NCBI GenBank assembly: GCA_036417435.1
Contig: CM070901.1
Span: 65,530,501 to 65,594,500, forward strand
DNA from: Inia geoffrensis
Lineage: Eukaryota > Chordata > Mammalia > Artiodactyla > Iniidae
Direction: 5' to 3'
DNA length: 64,000 nucleotides
Position numbers and translations under genes: made by a program. Under the pieces are notes generated by a model. That model saw only the letters and a program-made list of their open reading frames with translations, was not told where the DNA came from and did not search any database. This document shows positions 47,195 through 58,734 of the stretch, one piece after another. Each line of letters starts with the position of its first letter. Position 1 is the first letter of the stretch.

Positions 47195-48875
47195 TTTCTC
47201 TCTCCAGCCCTTCCTGGTGGCTTCCTCCTGGTGTATTTGTGTGCACTAAGGCTATTTTGTCCTTTCCTTGACCTGTTCTCTGGGATAAAATGAACCAAAG
47301 CCTGGAATAGCTGCTTCCTGTGTGTGTTAATCTGCTTCACATGGGGAAGAGGAGAAGGCAGAGTGGGCTCTGGTTTCATCCTCCTCTATCTCCATTTTTC
47401 GCTTGCATTGAATCCCTAGCTTCCTCTGGCTTCCCAAGGGTAAACCCTGCTTTCCCTCCATTGTCAACACCTGAATCCAGCCTCCTTCTCCACAGACCTT
47501 TTGGTTCCCTATTAATACACTGAGCCCCTCATGTTTCAGGAAGTTTGTGAGGGCAGTTGGTGAGGTGAATTGTGCTTCCTGACAAGTATGCAAAGCATTC
47601 TGTGATATACTGGATCTGGAAGCCCCTATTATAGGAGATTTACTATTCTGTTCTGAGGTTGAACTCCAGGTTGGAATTGGCTGACAAGGTCTCAGCTTGG
47701 GTAGGATTTATTCCTATATATTAAATTATTTTTATAATTAGTTCAGTGCCCTGGTCATTTCTAAACCAAAGAAATGTGAAATAAATAAGTTGCTGAAGTA
47801 AAAAGGAAACAGGCCATGGTTTGAGTTAGTTGTTCAGTTTATACAAAACTGTCTGCAGCCTCCAAGCCCTTAAGCATTTCCATACACTTGCATAAGCACC
47901 AAAGATTCACATACATCCTAGGCTTTTGCAAATTAATTCTTATTGCTACCAGTCTCCTTGGCCTCTGTTTACAGATCGACATTTTTTTTTCTTTTAAGAC
48001 AAGCATGAAGTGCATGTAAAATGTTGGGCAGGAAGGCAGAAACTGGGCCTCTTCATTCTATCTGAAATCTTTTCCGCATCCCCGGTTCAGTGAGTATATA
48101 AGTGTGGGAGAGGTAGATGGAGAGTGTCTGTGCCTGGCAGATTGTGGGGAGGAGGTATTATTGCCTGTGTGCATGCACACACAGACATACACAAACCCCA
48201 GATGGTAACTAGATGAAGAAAAGGAGCCAACAACACCAGGAGTTATTTTGGGAACAAAACTGAGAATCTGCATATGGTTAGATTTTTCATTCTAAATGTT
48301 GCTCTTGCATATGACAAACTCCTTGGTGGAGTGGAAGCCAATCCATTGATCAATTCAAATTAATTTCCTAGTGTCCAATTATTTGGAGGAAGAAGGAAAG
48401 TGGTGTGTGACCCCTTTAACAGGACTAAGATATTGCAAATGCCTCAGAAGAATCCCTATCATTTCTTTAAACCCTCTTTTCTCTGTATAGATATGTAAGA
48501 ACCAGTAATGTCAAAGAACAGTTGCTGGAATTTTGCAGTTACTTTCAGCCTTTATTGGATGATTAGCTGTGTTGATGGTGGGATATTGCTGGTGAGAAAA
48601 AATCATGTGTTTGATCTGCAGGACAATAGGTTTGCTAGTGTTCCAGACTCATCCACTTTACCCTGAACACTAGTCAACAGATTCACAATTTCATGCTGGT
48701 TAGGGGGGAAAGAAAGAGTGTCAATGGCACAACACAAATTCTTGACCACTCCTGTTACCACTATACAACTCCAAACACAATACTGTGTGACTGATAATTT
48801 ACTAATATCATCTTTACATACATCAATATTATTATTATTCATGTATGAAAAATACAAGAAGACTACTACTTACCT
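47195..48875. other. Unassigned sequence, about 1.7 kb
   Basis: No gene or named repeat seen. Frames at 47320-47523 plus and 47327-47593, 48058-48273 and 48603-48857 minus show no domain. Confidence 0.35.
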
Positions 48876-48880
48876 CCGTT

Positions 48881-48890
48881 TCTCCCATTG

Positions 48891-48926
<36 letters not shown>

Positions 48927-49207
48927 CGTACGTGGGCCTCTCACTGTTGCGGCCTCTCCTGTTGCAGAGCATAGGCTCTGGCCGCGCAGGCTCAGCGACC
49001 ATGGCTCACGGGCCCAGCCGCTCCGCGGCATGCGGGATCTTCCCGGACTGGGGCATGAACCCGTGTCCCCTGCATTGGCAGGCGGACTCTCAACCACTGC
49101 ACCACCAGGGAAGCCCTAGGAGTTTTGTTTTTTAAAGAGGTAAACAGCACTACCTAGAGCCAAGTCCAGGAAAAGGATGAATATGAGCCCTCTCCCATTG
49201 CATTTTT
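48881..49207 (-). mobile_element. CHR-type SINE insertion with a 74-bp 5' extension
   Basis: A 17-bp perfect target-site duplication, tctcccattgcattttt, lies at 48881-48897 and 49191-49207. Read on the minus strand, the inserted DNA is 74 bp of non-SINE sequence (49117-49190), then the SINE from 'gggcttccc' (49116) down to its poly-A, seen as poly-T at about 48893-48924. The extra segment sits between the upstream duplication and the SINE head. Frames 48718-49119 (133 codons), 48845-49135 and 48870-49097 run through the SINE and are not genes. Confidence 0.93.
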
Positions 49208-49435
49208 CTAATTAATCAGCAAACATCTCTCAAGGGTCGCTATGGGAAGAGTGCTGTGACTTTCAGGAGTAATCTTAATTTCAATAACAATATTTGTTTG
49301 AAAAGCAATGTATAGCTTTTTTCCCAAATTGTTGTTTGAGAGGCTTGCTGCTTCTGTGACTTGGGAACAGAGTTTCAAAATAAGAAATAGTTTTTAGTTT
49401 TTCTTCTCTAGCAGAAGAGAGAATGCCGCTGAAAT
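49208..49435. other. Unassigned sequence
   Basis: Nothing recognisable. Confidence 0.35.
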
Positions 49436-49439
49436 AATG

Positions 49440-49605
49440 TGCCAGGAACCGGGCACACAAAAGCGATGAAGATAGTTGCTGATCTTAAGGAACTCACCGT
49501 CTAGAGATGACGACAGGAACATAAATAATAATTACAAGGCAGCGTATTAAGTGGTTTACCAGATGCACACATTTGATGCTATAGGAGCACAGGGGAGTGA
49601 GTCAT
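49440..49605 (-). mobile_element. L2 fragment
   Basis: 'gttgctgatcttaaggaactcaccgtctagagatgacgacaggaacataaataataattac' follows the reverse-complement L2 (ctgccctcaaggagcttacagtctagt-ggg-agacag). Confidence 0.65.
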
Positions 49606-49879
49606 GAATCAGAATAGGGAGTAGAGTAATTGTTCCTGCCCAACTTCATATTCTCAGAGTGAGACCTAGCTCAGTGCTTGCATAATAAACTCTCATTGCC
49701 CTTATGTGAAACTTAGGCATGATGTGGTATGCACAAAGCTTTGTGTAATTTTTGCAACAACAGCATAGCATGCATCTATTGCTTTATCTGATAGGTGTAT
49801 CTCCTTTCTTTTGAGAACAGCACCACTTTTGGACAGGGCAGGGAAATATTGTTCATCTACTCTTCAAATGTGTGATTCT

Positions 49880-50300
49880 ACTAGAGGTAGCCAATCATAA
49901 CACGCTACTCACTGAGCACCAGGGCTCCTCAAATTGAAACTATGGAGGAGAAACCATCCTTCTTGAATGGAAGGACTTTAAATGAAATCCTGGGATCTAC
50001 CAATGGACAATGTAACCAGCTTGTGGAGAAAGCCCATCTAAGGGAATGAATTAGGGACACACAGAGAAACAGAAATAAGAGAGAGATAGAAAGAGAGAGA
50101 AATTAATGGAGTTCACAACCCACTTTCTGGTCATCCCTGAGGCCCAGTTTCTCCTCAACACTCTGCTGTTTGATTATAGAGTCAAAACACTTCACTTTTT
50201 GTCTTAGTTAATTTAAACAGGTGTTCATTTTTTGTATCTGAGATAATTTAGATGGCCAACTGAATCAACACTAGGATTTTTCCATAGAGTTTATTCAGTC
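49880..50300 (+). mobile_element. Ancient LTR, probably MaLR/ERV-type
   Basis: 'ctcaacactctgctgtttgattatag' followed by 'cttagttaatttaaacaggtgttc' resembles the 3' end of old MLT/MER-type LTRs. The upstream 'gcacc-agggctcctc' and 'agggacacacagagaaacag' parts fit but are diverged. A GAGA-rich run lies at about 50078-50102. Confidence 0.4.
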
Positions 50301-50689
50301 TTGGTATTGTATCAATCCACTAATCTACAAGTGAGATCTGTTTCTGCAGATTTCAATGAACACTTTTCCAGAGTCTTCCTACTCTTCCTAGCACCCTGTT
50401 ACTCTAGGCTGCATTAAGCTACAGCAGACCACAGTGGTCCTGGGCTAAGAATGGTTTAGAATTCAAAGGGAATAGATGGGAATATATTGTCTCGTGAATT
50501 GCAAGAACATACCCTCTTCTGTAATGTGGGCTAGAGACTGAGTGTAACATATTACTCCAAAAGTGCAGGTCTACTGTAGGAATGGAAATTTCTATCTAGT
50601 AATGATGGTAGATGGGCAACTGAGGCAGCTATTTAGAAGCAGGTTGGAAAATTAGGACTGGTCTTATTCTCCAGAGATTCAAATTCAAC

Positions 50690-51290
50690 CTGCTCAGAGC
50701 TTAACTAATCCTTCACACTCTCCAACCTGATCTTCTTCCAATATTCTTCATCTTTGTTGAAGGTATCACAATATCCCCAGTCACACAAGCTAAGAAATGA
50801 GGACCTTATCATTGATAGAGCCTGCTTCCTCTGTCCTAGTATCTAACGACTCACCACCCCAGTTAATTTCAATCCTTAAATATTGTTCCTTTCTATCTTA
50901 CTATAATAAACTTGTTCAGATCCTCCTAATATTTTGCAAGATCTAGTTCAACATCCTTTTAACTGGTTTACTTGCCTCTATTTTTGTCTTTCTCTAATCC
51001 ATCTTTCACACAGCTGTCAGAGTGGTTTGTCTGAAATGCAAGTATGATCCTGCTACTTGCCTATTAATAATTGTGCAGGAGTGTCTCATCACTATAGAAC
51101 TCTAGTGTAGTAGCCTAGCCAAGCTCTGTCTTAGATGTCTTAGAGTGGTTGGTCTATGGTCTGCTCCTGCCTACCTTTCCACTTTCATTATGTGCCACTC
51201 TCCACCTCTAGGTTTTCGCTCCAGCTGTGCTGTTCTTCTTGAAGTTCCCTTCTCATGTTATTCTTTTTTCCTGGAATGTTCTTTGCTCAG
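50690..51290 (+). mobile_element. L2 LINE fragment, about 600 bp
   Basis: Long recognisable L2 3' sequence: 'aggtttcaca'-like start, 'cagctgtcagagtggtttgtctgaaatgcaag', 'gatcctgctacttgcctatta', 'gtctgctcctgcctacctttccactttcattatgtgccactctcc', 'ctccagctgtgctgttcttcttgaagttccc', 'cctggaatgttctttg'. It is the longest L2 piece in the window. Confidence 0.8.
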
Positions 51291-51294
51291 GCTA

Positions 51295-53135
51295 TAATTA
51301 AATAATTCAGAGGGCCTAAGCATCAAAAAGAAAAAAAAAAAAAAGAAAATAGGATGCTCCATATAAAATTCAGAATTTAATAATATTAAAATATAAAATA
51401 AGTCTAGCATTGTACTGATTTCACCTTAATGACTCTTTTCCTTTTTTCCCCTCCATTATATCAAATATCCAAAGGAATTTTTATATCATCTGGGGTGTAT
51501 TATGGTCTGGGTCAAATTATAGAATAAGGACTCCCAGTGCTCTTTCTCTTGGTAATAGACCTACATGTCTTCCTCTGATAACACCTTTCAACTCATCTGG
51601 GAAAGGAAGGGAGAAGCAGCCCATGTATGGAGGCTTCCTGATAATGCCATTGCCTGCCTAGAAGGATAGCTTGATTTTTTTTCCCCCAAGCAATTACTTA
51701 AATGGTGTTTTGGCCCCTTTTTCTTTGAAGCAGGACATAACCTTTATTGACATTGTGGCTGCTGCCACATCTGTTACATTGACAGAGAGTAGGAGCTGGC
51801 CCAATCCTTATGATGTATTTGGTGATGTCAAACCTTCAGCACAATTTGTCATGGGGCAAAAGGAAGCCTGTTGCTAGTGGAAGTTTCCCCCAATCTCTGC
51901 AACACGGGGGAAGGAAGAGGACTATGACTCTACTCCTAGCACCAAAGTCCTTGCATCACTTCTGAAGTGAACCAGAGAGAGATTCAAACTCTGTTTCTAG
52001 AGGAGTATCTCACTTTTGCCAGTTGTTGAGCATAGGAACTAGAAGCAGCTCACAATGCACTGAGAAGAAAATGTCTTCTATACCTGCATAGAAGCCCTGT
52101 AAATCAATCTCCCAGAGACAAATAAACACAAGAAAATGAGGAAGAAAGTAACTGGCAAGATGTACTGAACAGAGAGAGCCATGGATATAGATCCGTGTCG
52201 GCCTATGAGTAATATGTTGTAGGGTTTGTACTGGATGCAGGTTCACCGAGTGCATCTTGTAGAATAAGCCTAGTTGTACCTACAGTCTAGGACATCTCTA
52301 CTCCAGTAAAGAGTACTTTATGATTTAGCAATCTTAACCAGACTTGGCATTCGAAGGAGAGGCTGTAGTTACAGACCATACTGAACTGAGGTCCTCTGGA
52401 GGTAATAAAACACTGAGGAGATGCTATCTCATGGATTTGGAGCACGTCATTCCCTTGAAAGTCAAGGAGAAAGCTGATTTAAAGTTTCCAGCTAGGTCAC
52501 AGAAAAGTCAGTGGTGGCTGCTTCCAGCTGAGTTCAGAGTTTGAATATTTATAGTGTCAATCTGAAATCCAGATAACCACAAATAATATAAATCCATTAA
52601 CTCCCCCCTCCATGAGAAAAGCTTTTTGGCTGCTAATGCCTTGATTGCTAGGTTACCGCAGGATTGGTGTGTGGATTTCTTTCTTTCAACCTTTCTTTTT
52701 CTTCTTTTTTTCTTTCTCTCTGTCTCTCTGTGTCTGTTTGCCTGTCTCTCTGTCTGCCTATCTCCACATCACAACCCTCTAGTGACTGTGTACAGTTGTG
52801 TCAAGATGCTCTAAGCTGATTGAGACAACTTCTCAGGAAAAATAAGCAGGAACAGCAATCCTAGGAATGTCTGGCCTCCTCTGTGCTCAGAATTTATGTT
52901 GAAATGTTATAGTTTTGATAATCTGTTGCTCCAGTGATGGAGCATTCAGTTTCTACCACTTACATAGAGAATGTATATTATCTAGGTCACCAGATTATTG
53001 AACCTAAAGTCCTCTGGCATATTTGCTTTCTCTGTAAGTAAAATGTTTGTCCATCAAATAACAATCATATCTTCTCTGTTCTCAACTACCTTAGAATGCA
53101 GTGAGTGGGAGTGTCCAGTAGTCTGATAAAAAAAT
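51295..53135. other. Unassigned sequence, about 1.8 kb
   Basis: No gene or named repeat. It contains an A-tract at 51331-51344 and a pyrimidine-rich (CT/CTTT) run at about 52677-52763. Frames at 51671-51877, 52344-52544 and 52626-52814 plus, and 52010-52255 minus, show no domain; the third of these crosses the pyrimidine run. Confidence 0.4.
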
Positions 53136-53139
53136 AATA

Positions 53140-53310
53140 GCAAGGACCTGTACATATTGTATGACACTCTCACATATGTGATCTTACTGGAGCTTTACAA
53201 GAGTCAGTGAGATAATTATGCCCCAATTTTGGATGAGGAAATTGAAGGCAACAGCCAGCTGAAGATCACACGGGCACATTAAAAAGTATCTGAAGCTGTT
53301 ACCCACAGAG
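53140..53310 (-). mobile_element. MIR SINE
   Basis: 'aataatagcaaggacctgtacatattgtatgacactctcaca', 'attatgccccaattttggatgaggaaattgaagg' and 'gctgaagatcacacgg' follow the reverse-complement MIR. Confidence 0.7.
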
Positions 53311-53810
53311 GCTTGTGTTGGAACAATTCACCAAACTGTTGATAATATGAGTTCTCACTCACAGAAGGCTTCAGAGTAACCTGGTTGGGAGACCCCTTGG
53401 CAGAGAAAACAAGGCAGGGACTGGAAAGAACAAAGTCTCACAAAGAAACAGAAACTAGGATGGCATGACTTGGGTGGATGAGGAGCCCTGTGTAGACCTC
53501 ATCCAAATTGTACCACTCCTGACTGGCCTTCTTTACTTTGAAAATATTATTGTGATCTTAAATGCAGTTGGTGAAATTCAACAATTACTCTTCCACTCCT
53601 GCCTCCCTCATCATCACCATACGTTGGTCCTATATTAGATACTTGAGTGTGAATGGCAACAGAGAGACACTCTAGCATCAAGAAAATTATAGCCTTTGAC
53701 AAAATAATATAGGCCTACTCACACCTTTGAAACAATGAGTGAATCATGAAAATGTTATAAGAACAATTAAACACACAACATCTTGACCTATGACACACAA
53801 AGTCCCTATA
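53311..53810. other. Unassigned sequence
   Basis: No gene. The 53620-53710 part may be a poor L2 fragment. Confidence 0.3.
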
Positions 53811-53813
53811 TAG

Positions 53814-54018
53814 CAATGATTCTCAAGCTTTAGCTTAGAACTGGCATTCTCAACACTCTGCATTGGAATCACACACCAGAAATTTTTTTAAAGTACAAAT
53901 TTCTGAGCTTCAACTTCAGAAGTCTTGATTTATCTTGCCTGGTGTAAAGCCTGGGCAGATGAATTTTTAAAGAGTATCCCAGGTGATTCTGATATGCATC
54001 AAGTATCGAGAATCACTT
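53814..54018. mobile_element. MER5-like nonautonomous hAT transposon
   Basis: Terminal inverted repeats are visible: 'caatgattctcaa' at 53814 and its complement-like 'tcgagaatcactt' ending at about 54018. Internal phrases ('cattggaatcacacacc', 'aaagagtatcccaggtgattctgatatgcat') match the MER5/Charlie-derived group of short palindromic elements. I could not find a convincing 8-bp duplication. Confidence 0.65.
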
Positions 54019-54129
54019 ATTTAGAGATTCTGATTTAGTGGTTTGAGAGCTCAGGCTCTTCAAAAGATTTTTATATTTTTATACTGTACTGTATTATTAT
54101 ACTATACTTGTAAGTAAAGTTTCCATGGC

Positions 54130-54352
54130 ACATATTAACCAGGCACTGTTTGATGTACTTAATATATATATACTCATTTATTCCTCATAACAATCCTATG
54201 AGAAAAGTACTTCTATTATCCCCATTTTACAGACAAGGAAACTGAGACACAAAAACCATTAAGTCACTTGCCCACAGTCACAGAGCTGGTTAGTGGCAAA
54301 ACTGGGACTTGAACTCAGGGTACCAGAGACTTGTTCTAAGTTACTGCATCAT
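54130..54352 (-). mobile_element. MIR SINE, well preserved
   Basis: The best MIR in the window: 'accaggcactgtttgatgtac', 'atgagaaaagtacttctattatccccattttacagacaaggaaactgagacac', 'aagtcacttgcccacagtcacagagctggttagtggcaaaactgggacttgaactcaggg'. It is nearly full-length in reverse orientation. Confidence 0.9.
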
Positions 54353-54354
54353 AA

Positions 54355-55745
54355 TGTTTCCATGAGGTCACTCATTTAGAAATTTTAGTTTAAGGACCTG
54401 TTAAAAAGCATGAGGGAGTCTGGCTCTCGAATCTGTGTATTTCCATTCAGGGGACGTTTCTATTGACTTATAAGCAAAAGGGATCAGTGAAAACTATTTT
54501 AAAAGACTCTCCTTAGTCTATCCAAGTCTCAAGGAAGAGATTTTTATGTTTATATCCACTTATGCAGCCCCAATGTCTTTTTTCTTTCTTTTTTTTACAA
54601 AAAGAAAACTTGTGGAGTTAAAGCAGATTTGTTTTCAATGATATGTCACTTCCTGCTCTTAAGGCCAGAAGACCTTTTAAAAGCTTATTTTAAATCTCAA
54701 GTTGTTTCTCAAGCAGTTAGCATGTCTTACAAAGTCACATTTAGATGCGTTCAGGCCAAATAAATTACTAAAGTATCAACTGTATAACCTTTGAAAGAAT
54801 GCTCCTTTCCTTAAGGATGGGGAAAAAATAGTCTCTGGAATTTGCCTTGTTTTGCAAGCCTTGTAGGTCTAAAATGGTGTCTGAAATATTTTTCAAACCC
54901 TGTATGGTTTTGTATTCCTCATTCACTAATGACAATAATGAATGACTAAAAATCTAAGTCACCTTTTCATTTTTTCCCCACAAGACAATGTCAATCAAGC
55001 AAATACAAACGACTCCCACCTCTATATGTGAGTGTCAAAGCACGAAGAAACAGGCTTAAACAGAATCAAAGTTTTCGGCAATTTCTAAAGATGTATTTAG
55101 TGGCTACAAGGTACCCAAGCTGGGGCCAAATACTGGGGGGTTACCCATAAGACACAGTTCCTTCTGACATGATCTTCTGGGATAATTCACTTTCTACTTC
55201 TAGAGGGAGTTCCATTCTAGCTTCAGGGAACAATTCCATCTCCAGGCAGGTTCACATAAAGGCTACTAAATCTATGGTACAATGGTCAATCTGTCAGCCT
55301 TGTTACTTGATAATTCAAATTCAAGTCATTAAAAAAAAATTTAGTGACATCTTCACTGCAATCTGGAGTCATGCTACTCTTCATGCCATCCTACAGAACT
55401 TCAAAGTTCTCACCTCCAAATAATGTGGTCAGCTTGTTTCACTTTGCCTAGGACTGTCCAGGTTTTAGTACTGGAAGCCCTATGTCCCTTTGGATTGTCT
55501 AGAGTTTAGTACTAAAAGCACTATGTCCCAAGAAACTCCTCAATTCTGGACAAACCAGAATGGCTTTTCACCCTACCCCCCCAGCACAACCCCAAGTCTC
55601 ACCTTTGAATTTCACCTTGTTCAGGGGCCCATGCAAGTGAAGTATTGTAGCTCAGATGATTCACGAGGGCACTCAGTCTCTAAGCCCCAATCAGGAACCT
55701 AGGGAAAGATTGGGTAGCTTTAAAGCAGAAGCCATTGAACATAGG
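54355..55745. other. Unassigned sequence, about 1.4 kb
   Basis: No gene. Frames 55169-55423 and 55490-55702 have no domain. A diverged tandem duplication lies at 55451-55529. Confidence 0.35.
55451..55529. repeat. Diverged tandem duplication, 41-bp period
   Basis: Two 38-bp copies (55451-55488 and 55492-55529) share 'gga(c/t)tgtc', 'tttagtact', 'aagc' and 'ctatgtccc' in the same order, with about seven differences. Confidence 0.8.
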
Positions 55746-55765
55746 ATTACCTAGCACTCTCTTCT

Positions 55766-55980
55766 TTTTTTTTTTTTTTTTTTTTTTTTGCGGTACACGG
55801 ACCTCTCACTATCGTGGTCTCTCCCGTTGCAGAACACAGGCTCTGGACGCGCACGCTCAGCGGCCATAGCTCACGGGCCCAGCTGCTCTGCGGCATGTGG
55901 GATCTTCCCGGACCGGGGCACGAACCCGTGTCCCCTGCATCGGCAGGCGGACTCTCAACCACTGCGCCACCAGGGAAGCT
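55766..55980 (-). mobile_element. CHR-type cetacean SINE
   Basis: Full-length reverse copy: T tail from about 55766 to 55789, CpG-bearing body ('cagcggccatagctcacggg', 'ccggggcacgaacccgtgtc'), ending 'gccaccagggaagct'. The perfect 15-bp target-site duplication, ctagcactctcttct, lies at 55751-55765 and 55981-55995. Confidence 0.98.
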
Positions 55981-55999
55981 CTAGCACTCTCTTCTTAAC

Positions 56000-56985
56000 T
56001 AAATTATGGCACAGTTTCATGCCAATCTCAAAACCATTTCATTTTGGGACAAGATTATTACCTGCAGCACCTACTGACAAGCTAGGATAAATAGAATGAC
56101 TCAGCATAGACCAACACAGCACATCCAATCACTCCAATGGTCCATCTACTGGCCAGGCCTTCAGACACACAAAACTGGCTAAAACAAACACTTTTGGCTT
56201 TTGTGGTGGAGGGAGAGATGTTATACTCTTCCTGACTGGACAGCACTATCTTGTAAAGAAAGCATGGTTCAGGGGTTATACAGGAAGTCTATCTTTCTCA
56301 AAAGGAATGGAAGGCCATTTATGCTTTTTGGTGTCTCATAAATCACTTGCTTCCATACATGAAAAACTGAAGTCAAAATGCTCAGCCAGAATTGAGACAT
56401 GGTCGCTTTGCCTTTGGTGGCATGATACCAGTGTCATTTACAGAGCAGGTACCAACAGCCCTGTGGACTGTGTGTCCTGTCATCCATCATGTGAAAAACT
56501 AAAGCAACAAGGCGTGAATAGATGGTTGTGGGAACTCTTGTCAGAGGGGTCAGACTACTTCATCAGGGAGGCAGGGCAATGTTTAGGGTAGCTGGACAAT
56601 GTGAAGGGTTGCTCAGGGCAGATTTTTAAGGGGTGCTTTTCCATACTCTAAAAAGAAAATCTCGGGAGACAGAAGTTCACCTTTACTTTGGGGCACCAAA
56701 CTATGAGAAAGTACTCTCACTATTGAAAATGCACTACAGTCTCATTCTTCTTCCTTCCTGCTGGTCCTTTTCAATTTTCTTCCTTGTTGTCAACAACTGA
56801 AGTGACTACTTTGTCAAGTTGAGAAGTGGTGCTACTTTAGAATATTATTCAGATTTTATGAAAGATGTACTTTGTGAAGTAGACTTGCGCACTGAACCAA
56901 GTCATGATAATACGGCCCCACTGCCTGTAACATTTCGTGTCATGTCCTCCAGGCAAGCACAAAGAAACGAATGTAGACACTGTTG
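56000..56985. other. Unassigned sequence
   Basis: No gene is supported. The 94-codon plus frame 56307-56591 is moderately long and Cys/Trp-bearing but matches nothing I recognise and has no splice or promoter context. Confidence 0.35.
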
Positions 56986-56989
56986 ATAT

Positions 56990-57062
56990 AACATTTGAAT
57001 TTATGTAGAACCGCTGCCTGGCACACACTTAGGAGCTCAAAAATTATTTGTTAAATAAGATA
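56990..57062 (+). mobile_element. L2 or MIR 3'-end fragment
   Basis: 'gaaccgctgcctggcacacacttaggagctcaaaaattatttgttaaa' is the shared 3' terminal motif of L2-like elements. Confidence 0.6.
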
Positions 57063-57134
57063 ATAAAGATGGATGTTGGAAGAATATAAAACTACTGCAA
57101 TTAACACATTTTATTCAGAAATACTGGTCTGTAA

Positions 57135-57385
57135 ATAAGAATAGCTAATATTCATTGGGAATTCACCTTGGGTCAACATAATTTTAAATGACTTAACGTG
57201 AATTAAATTAGTTATCACTATAAGTTGGTAAACTTCAATCTCCATTTTCCAGGTGAGGAAACTGAATGATAAAGTAGTGAAGCAATATTCTAAAACCATG
57301 CAGTTAGTGAGTATTTGGTCACAAGTGCCCTAGATTCAGAGCCCAAGAAGTTAAACATTAAGCTAAACCACATGCACTATACAGT
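57135..57385 (-). mobile_element. MIR SINE
   Basis: 'aagaatagctaatattcattgggaattc', 'tccattttccaggtgaggaaactgaatgataaagtag' and 'gcagttagtgagtatttgg' with 'agcccaagaagttaaacattaagctaaacc' give a nearly full-length reverse MIR. Confidence 0.8.
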
Positions 57386-57389
57386 ACTC

Positions 57390-58090
57390 TTGCTTATGAT
57401 GCTAATGTGTTACCCAAGCATCCTTTAAAAGATGCCTGAATCTTCTACAAATCCAATCAAGGAAACAAAGAGAAACGTAATACATAAAGAAAGCTGTGTT
57501 CTAATTCATTTTTGTTTGTAACTTGTTTTAGGTAAATTTATCCTACCTCCAGATTTGTTAGCAGGAAGTCTGGAAAAACAGAGATTTTTAATAGACGTTT
57601 AACCAGAGTTATCTCCAATGCTGTGGAAGATAAAATGAGTTCTCACTCAGATGATTTAATATCAGTAAAGAGAAATAGTTAAAATGAAGAAGAATACATA
57701 TAGTTACTCAATTTGATGAAAATAGCCCTTAAGAATAACATTCTCCAAGTAGTCTCAAAATTTGATCACCAAAAACTTATTGACCTCTACTTTATTTAGC
57801 TCTATTTTGGTAGACTCTTTCACTATCTGGGGATTCCAAAAGAAAATGACCAATTCAATTATTCCAATAGATGTAGTTCACTGTAAATCTATGGTCATAG
57901 AGAGAGACTGATCAAATATGTAAGTATACGTAAGTATACTTACAGATATGTAAGTATAAAGGTAATTGGAGTTTAGTTTCTCACTGTGTAAGAAAGTAGT
58001 TACAAATATCAGCAGCAAAAGAACCAGAATTAACCCCTTTGTTGGATTGGAATTGGAAGTTTCCATGTGAATTCATGGTATTTATAAATA
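57390..58090. other. Unassigned sequence
   Basis: No gene or named repeat. A 14-bp perfect palindrome (gtaagtatacttac) lies at 57930-57943 within a run of TAAGTATA repeats. Confidence 0.4.
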
Positions 58091-58094
58091 TGTA

Positions 58095-58245
58095 AATATA
58101 TATATATATATATAATCACCATATATACATATATCACACTATATATTAAATACCATTATATATCACTTATCATCTACATACACAAAAACACACGTAAATA
58201 TGCATATAAATATATATACACAGCACACATAAACATAAATACATA
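58095..58245. repeat. TA-rich degenerate simple repeat
   Basis: (TA)n at about 58096-58113, followed by TATATACATA and ACACAT-type low-complexity sequence to about 58245. Confidence 0.7.
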
Positions 58246-58247
58246 TT

Positions 58248-58725
58248 GCATTAGTTTCCTAGGGCTACTGAACAAATTAGTAGAAACCTGGTGCCTTAAA
58301 ACAATAGAAACTTATTTTCTCACAGTTCTGGAGGCCAGAAGTTTAAAATTAAGGTGTTGGAAGGGTTGGTTCCTTCTGAATTCTCTGAAAGAGAATCTAT
58401 TCTGTCACTCTCTTCTACCTCCTGGTAGTTGTATCATTGACAATGTCAAATCTTGACATATTTTGGCTTGTAGTCATATGACTACAATATCTGCCTCCAT
58501 CCTCAGATGGCTTTCTTCTCCATATGTGTCTGTGGCTGTGTGTCTCCCTCTCCCTTCTCTTATAAAGACACCAGTCATTGGATTTAGGACCCACATAATC
58601 CAGTAAGATCTCATTTGAACTTAAGTTCCATCTGCAAAGACTCTGTCTAAAAAAGTCACAGTATGAGGTTCTGGGTGGACATGAGTTTTGGGAGGAGACT
58701 ATTCAACCCATTACACACATTCCCT
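58248..58725 (-). mobile_element. MaLR LTR (MLT1A-like), reverse orientation
   Basis: Nearly complete LTR on the minus strand. The plus strand shows 'ttagtttcctagggctactg', 'ccttaaaacaatagaaacttattttctcacagttctggaggcc', 'attaaggtgttggaagggttggttccttctg', 'cttataaagacaccagtcattggatttaggaccca', 'tgcaaagactctgtc' and 'acatgagttttgggaggagactattcaaccc'. It closely follows the MLT1A-type LTR. ERVL-MaLR elements are ancient and inactive. Confidence 0.88.
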
Positions 58726-58734
58726 AGCATTGTC

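Noticed and set aside
48718..49119. 133-codon plus-strand open frame, the longest in the window
   Set aside because: Its second half is the antisense translation of a CHR SINE, including a poly-Phe run from the poly-T tail.
52677..52763. Pyrimidine-rich tract as a splice polypyrimidine tract
   Set aside because: It is a CT-type simple repeat with no supported downstream exon.
57930..57943. 14-bp perfect palindrome as a regulatory site
   Set aside because: It sits in a run of TAAGTATA repeats and is best explained as low-complexity sequence.
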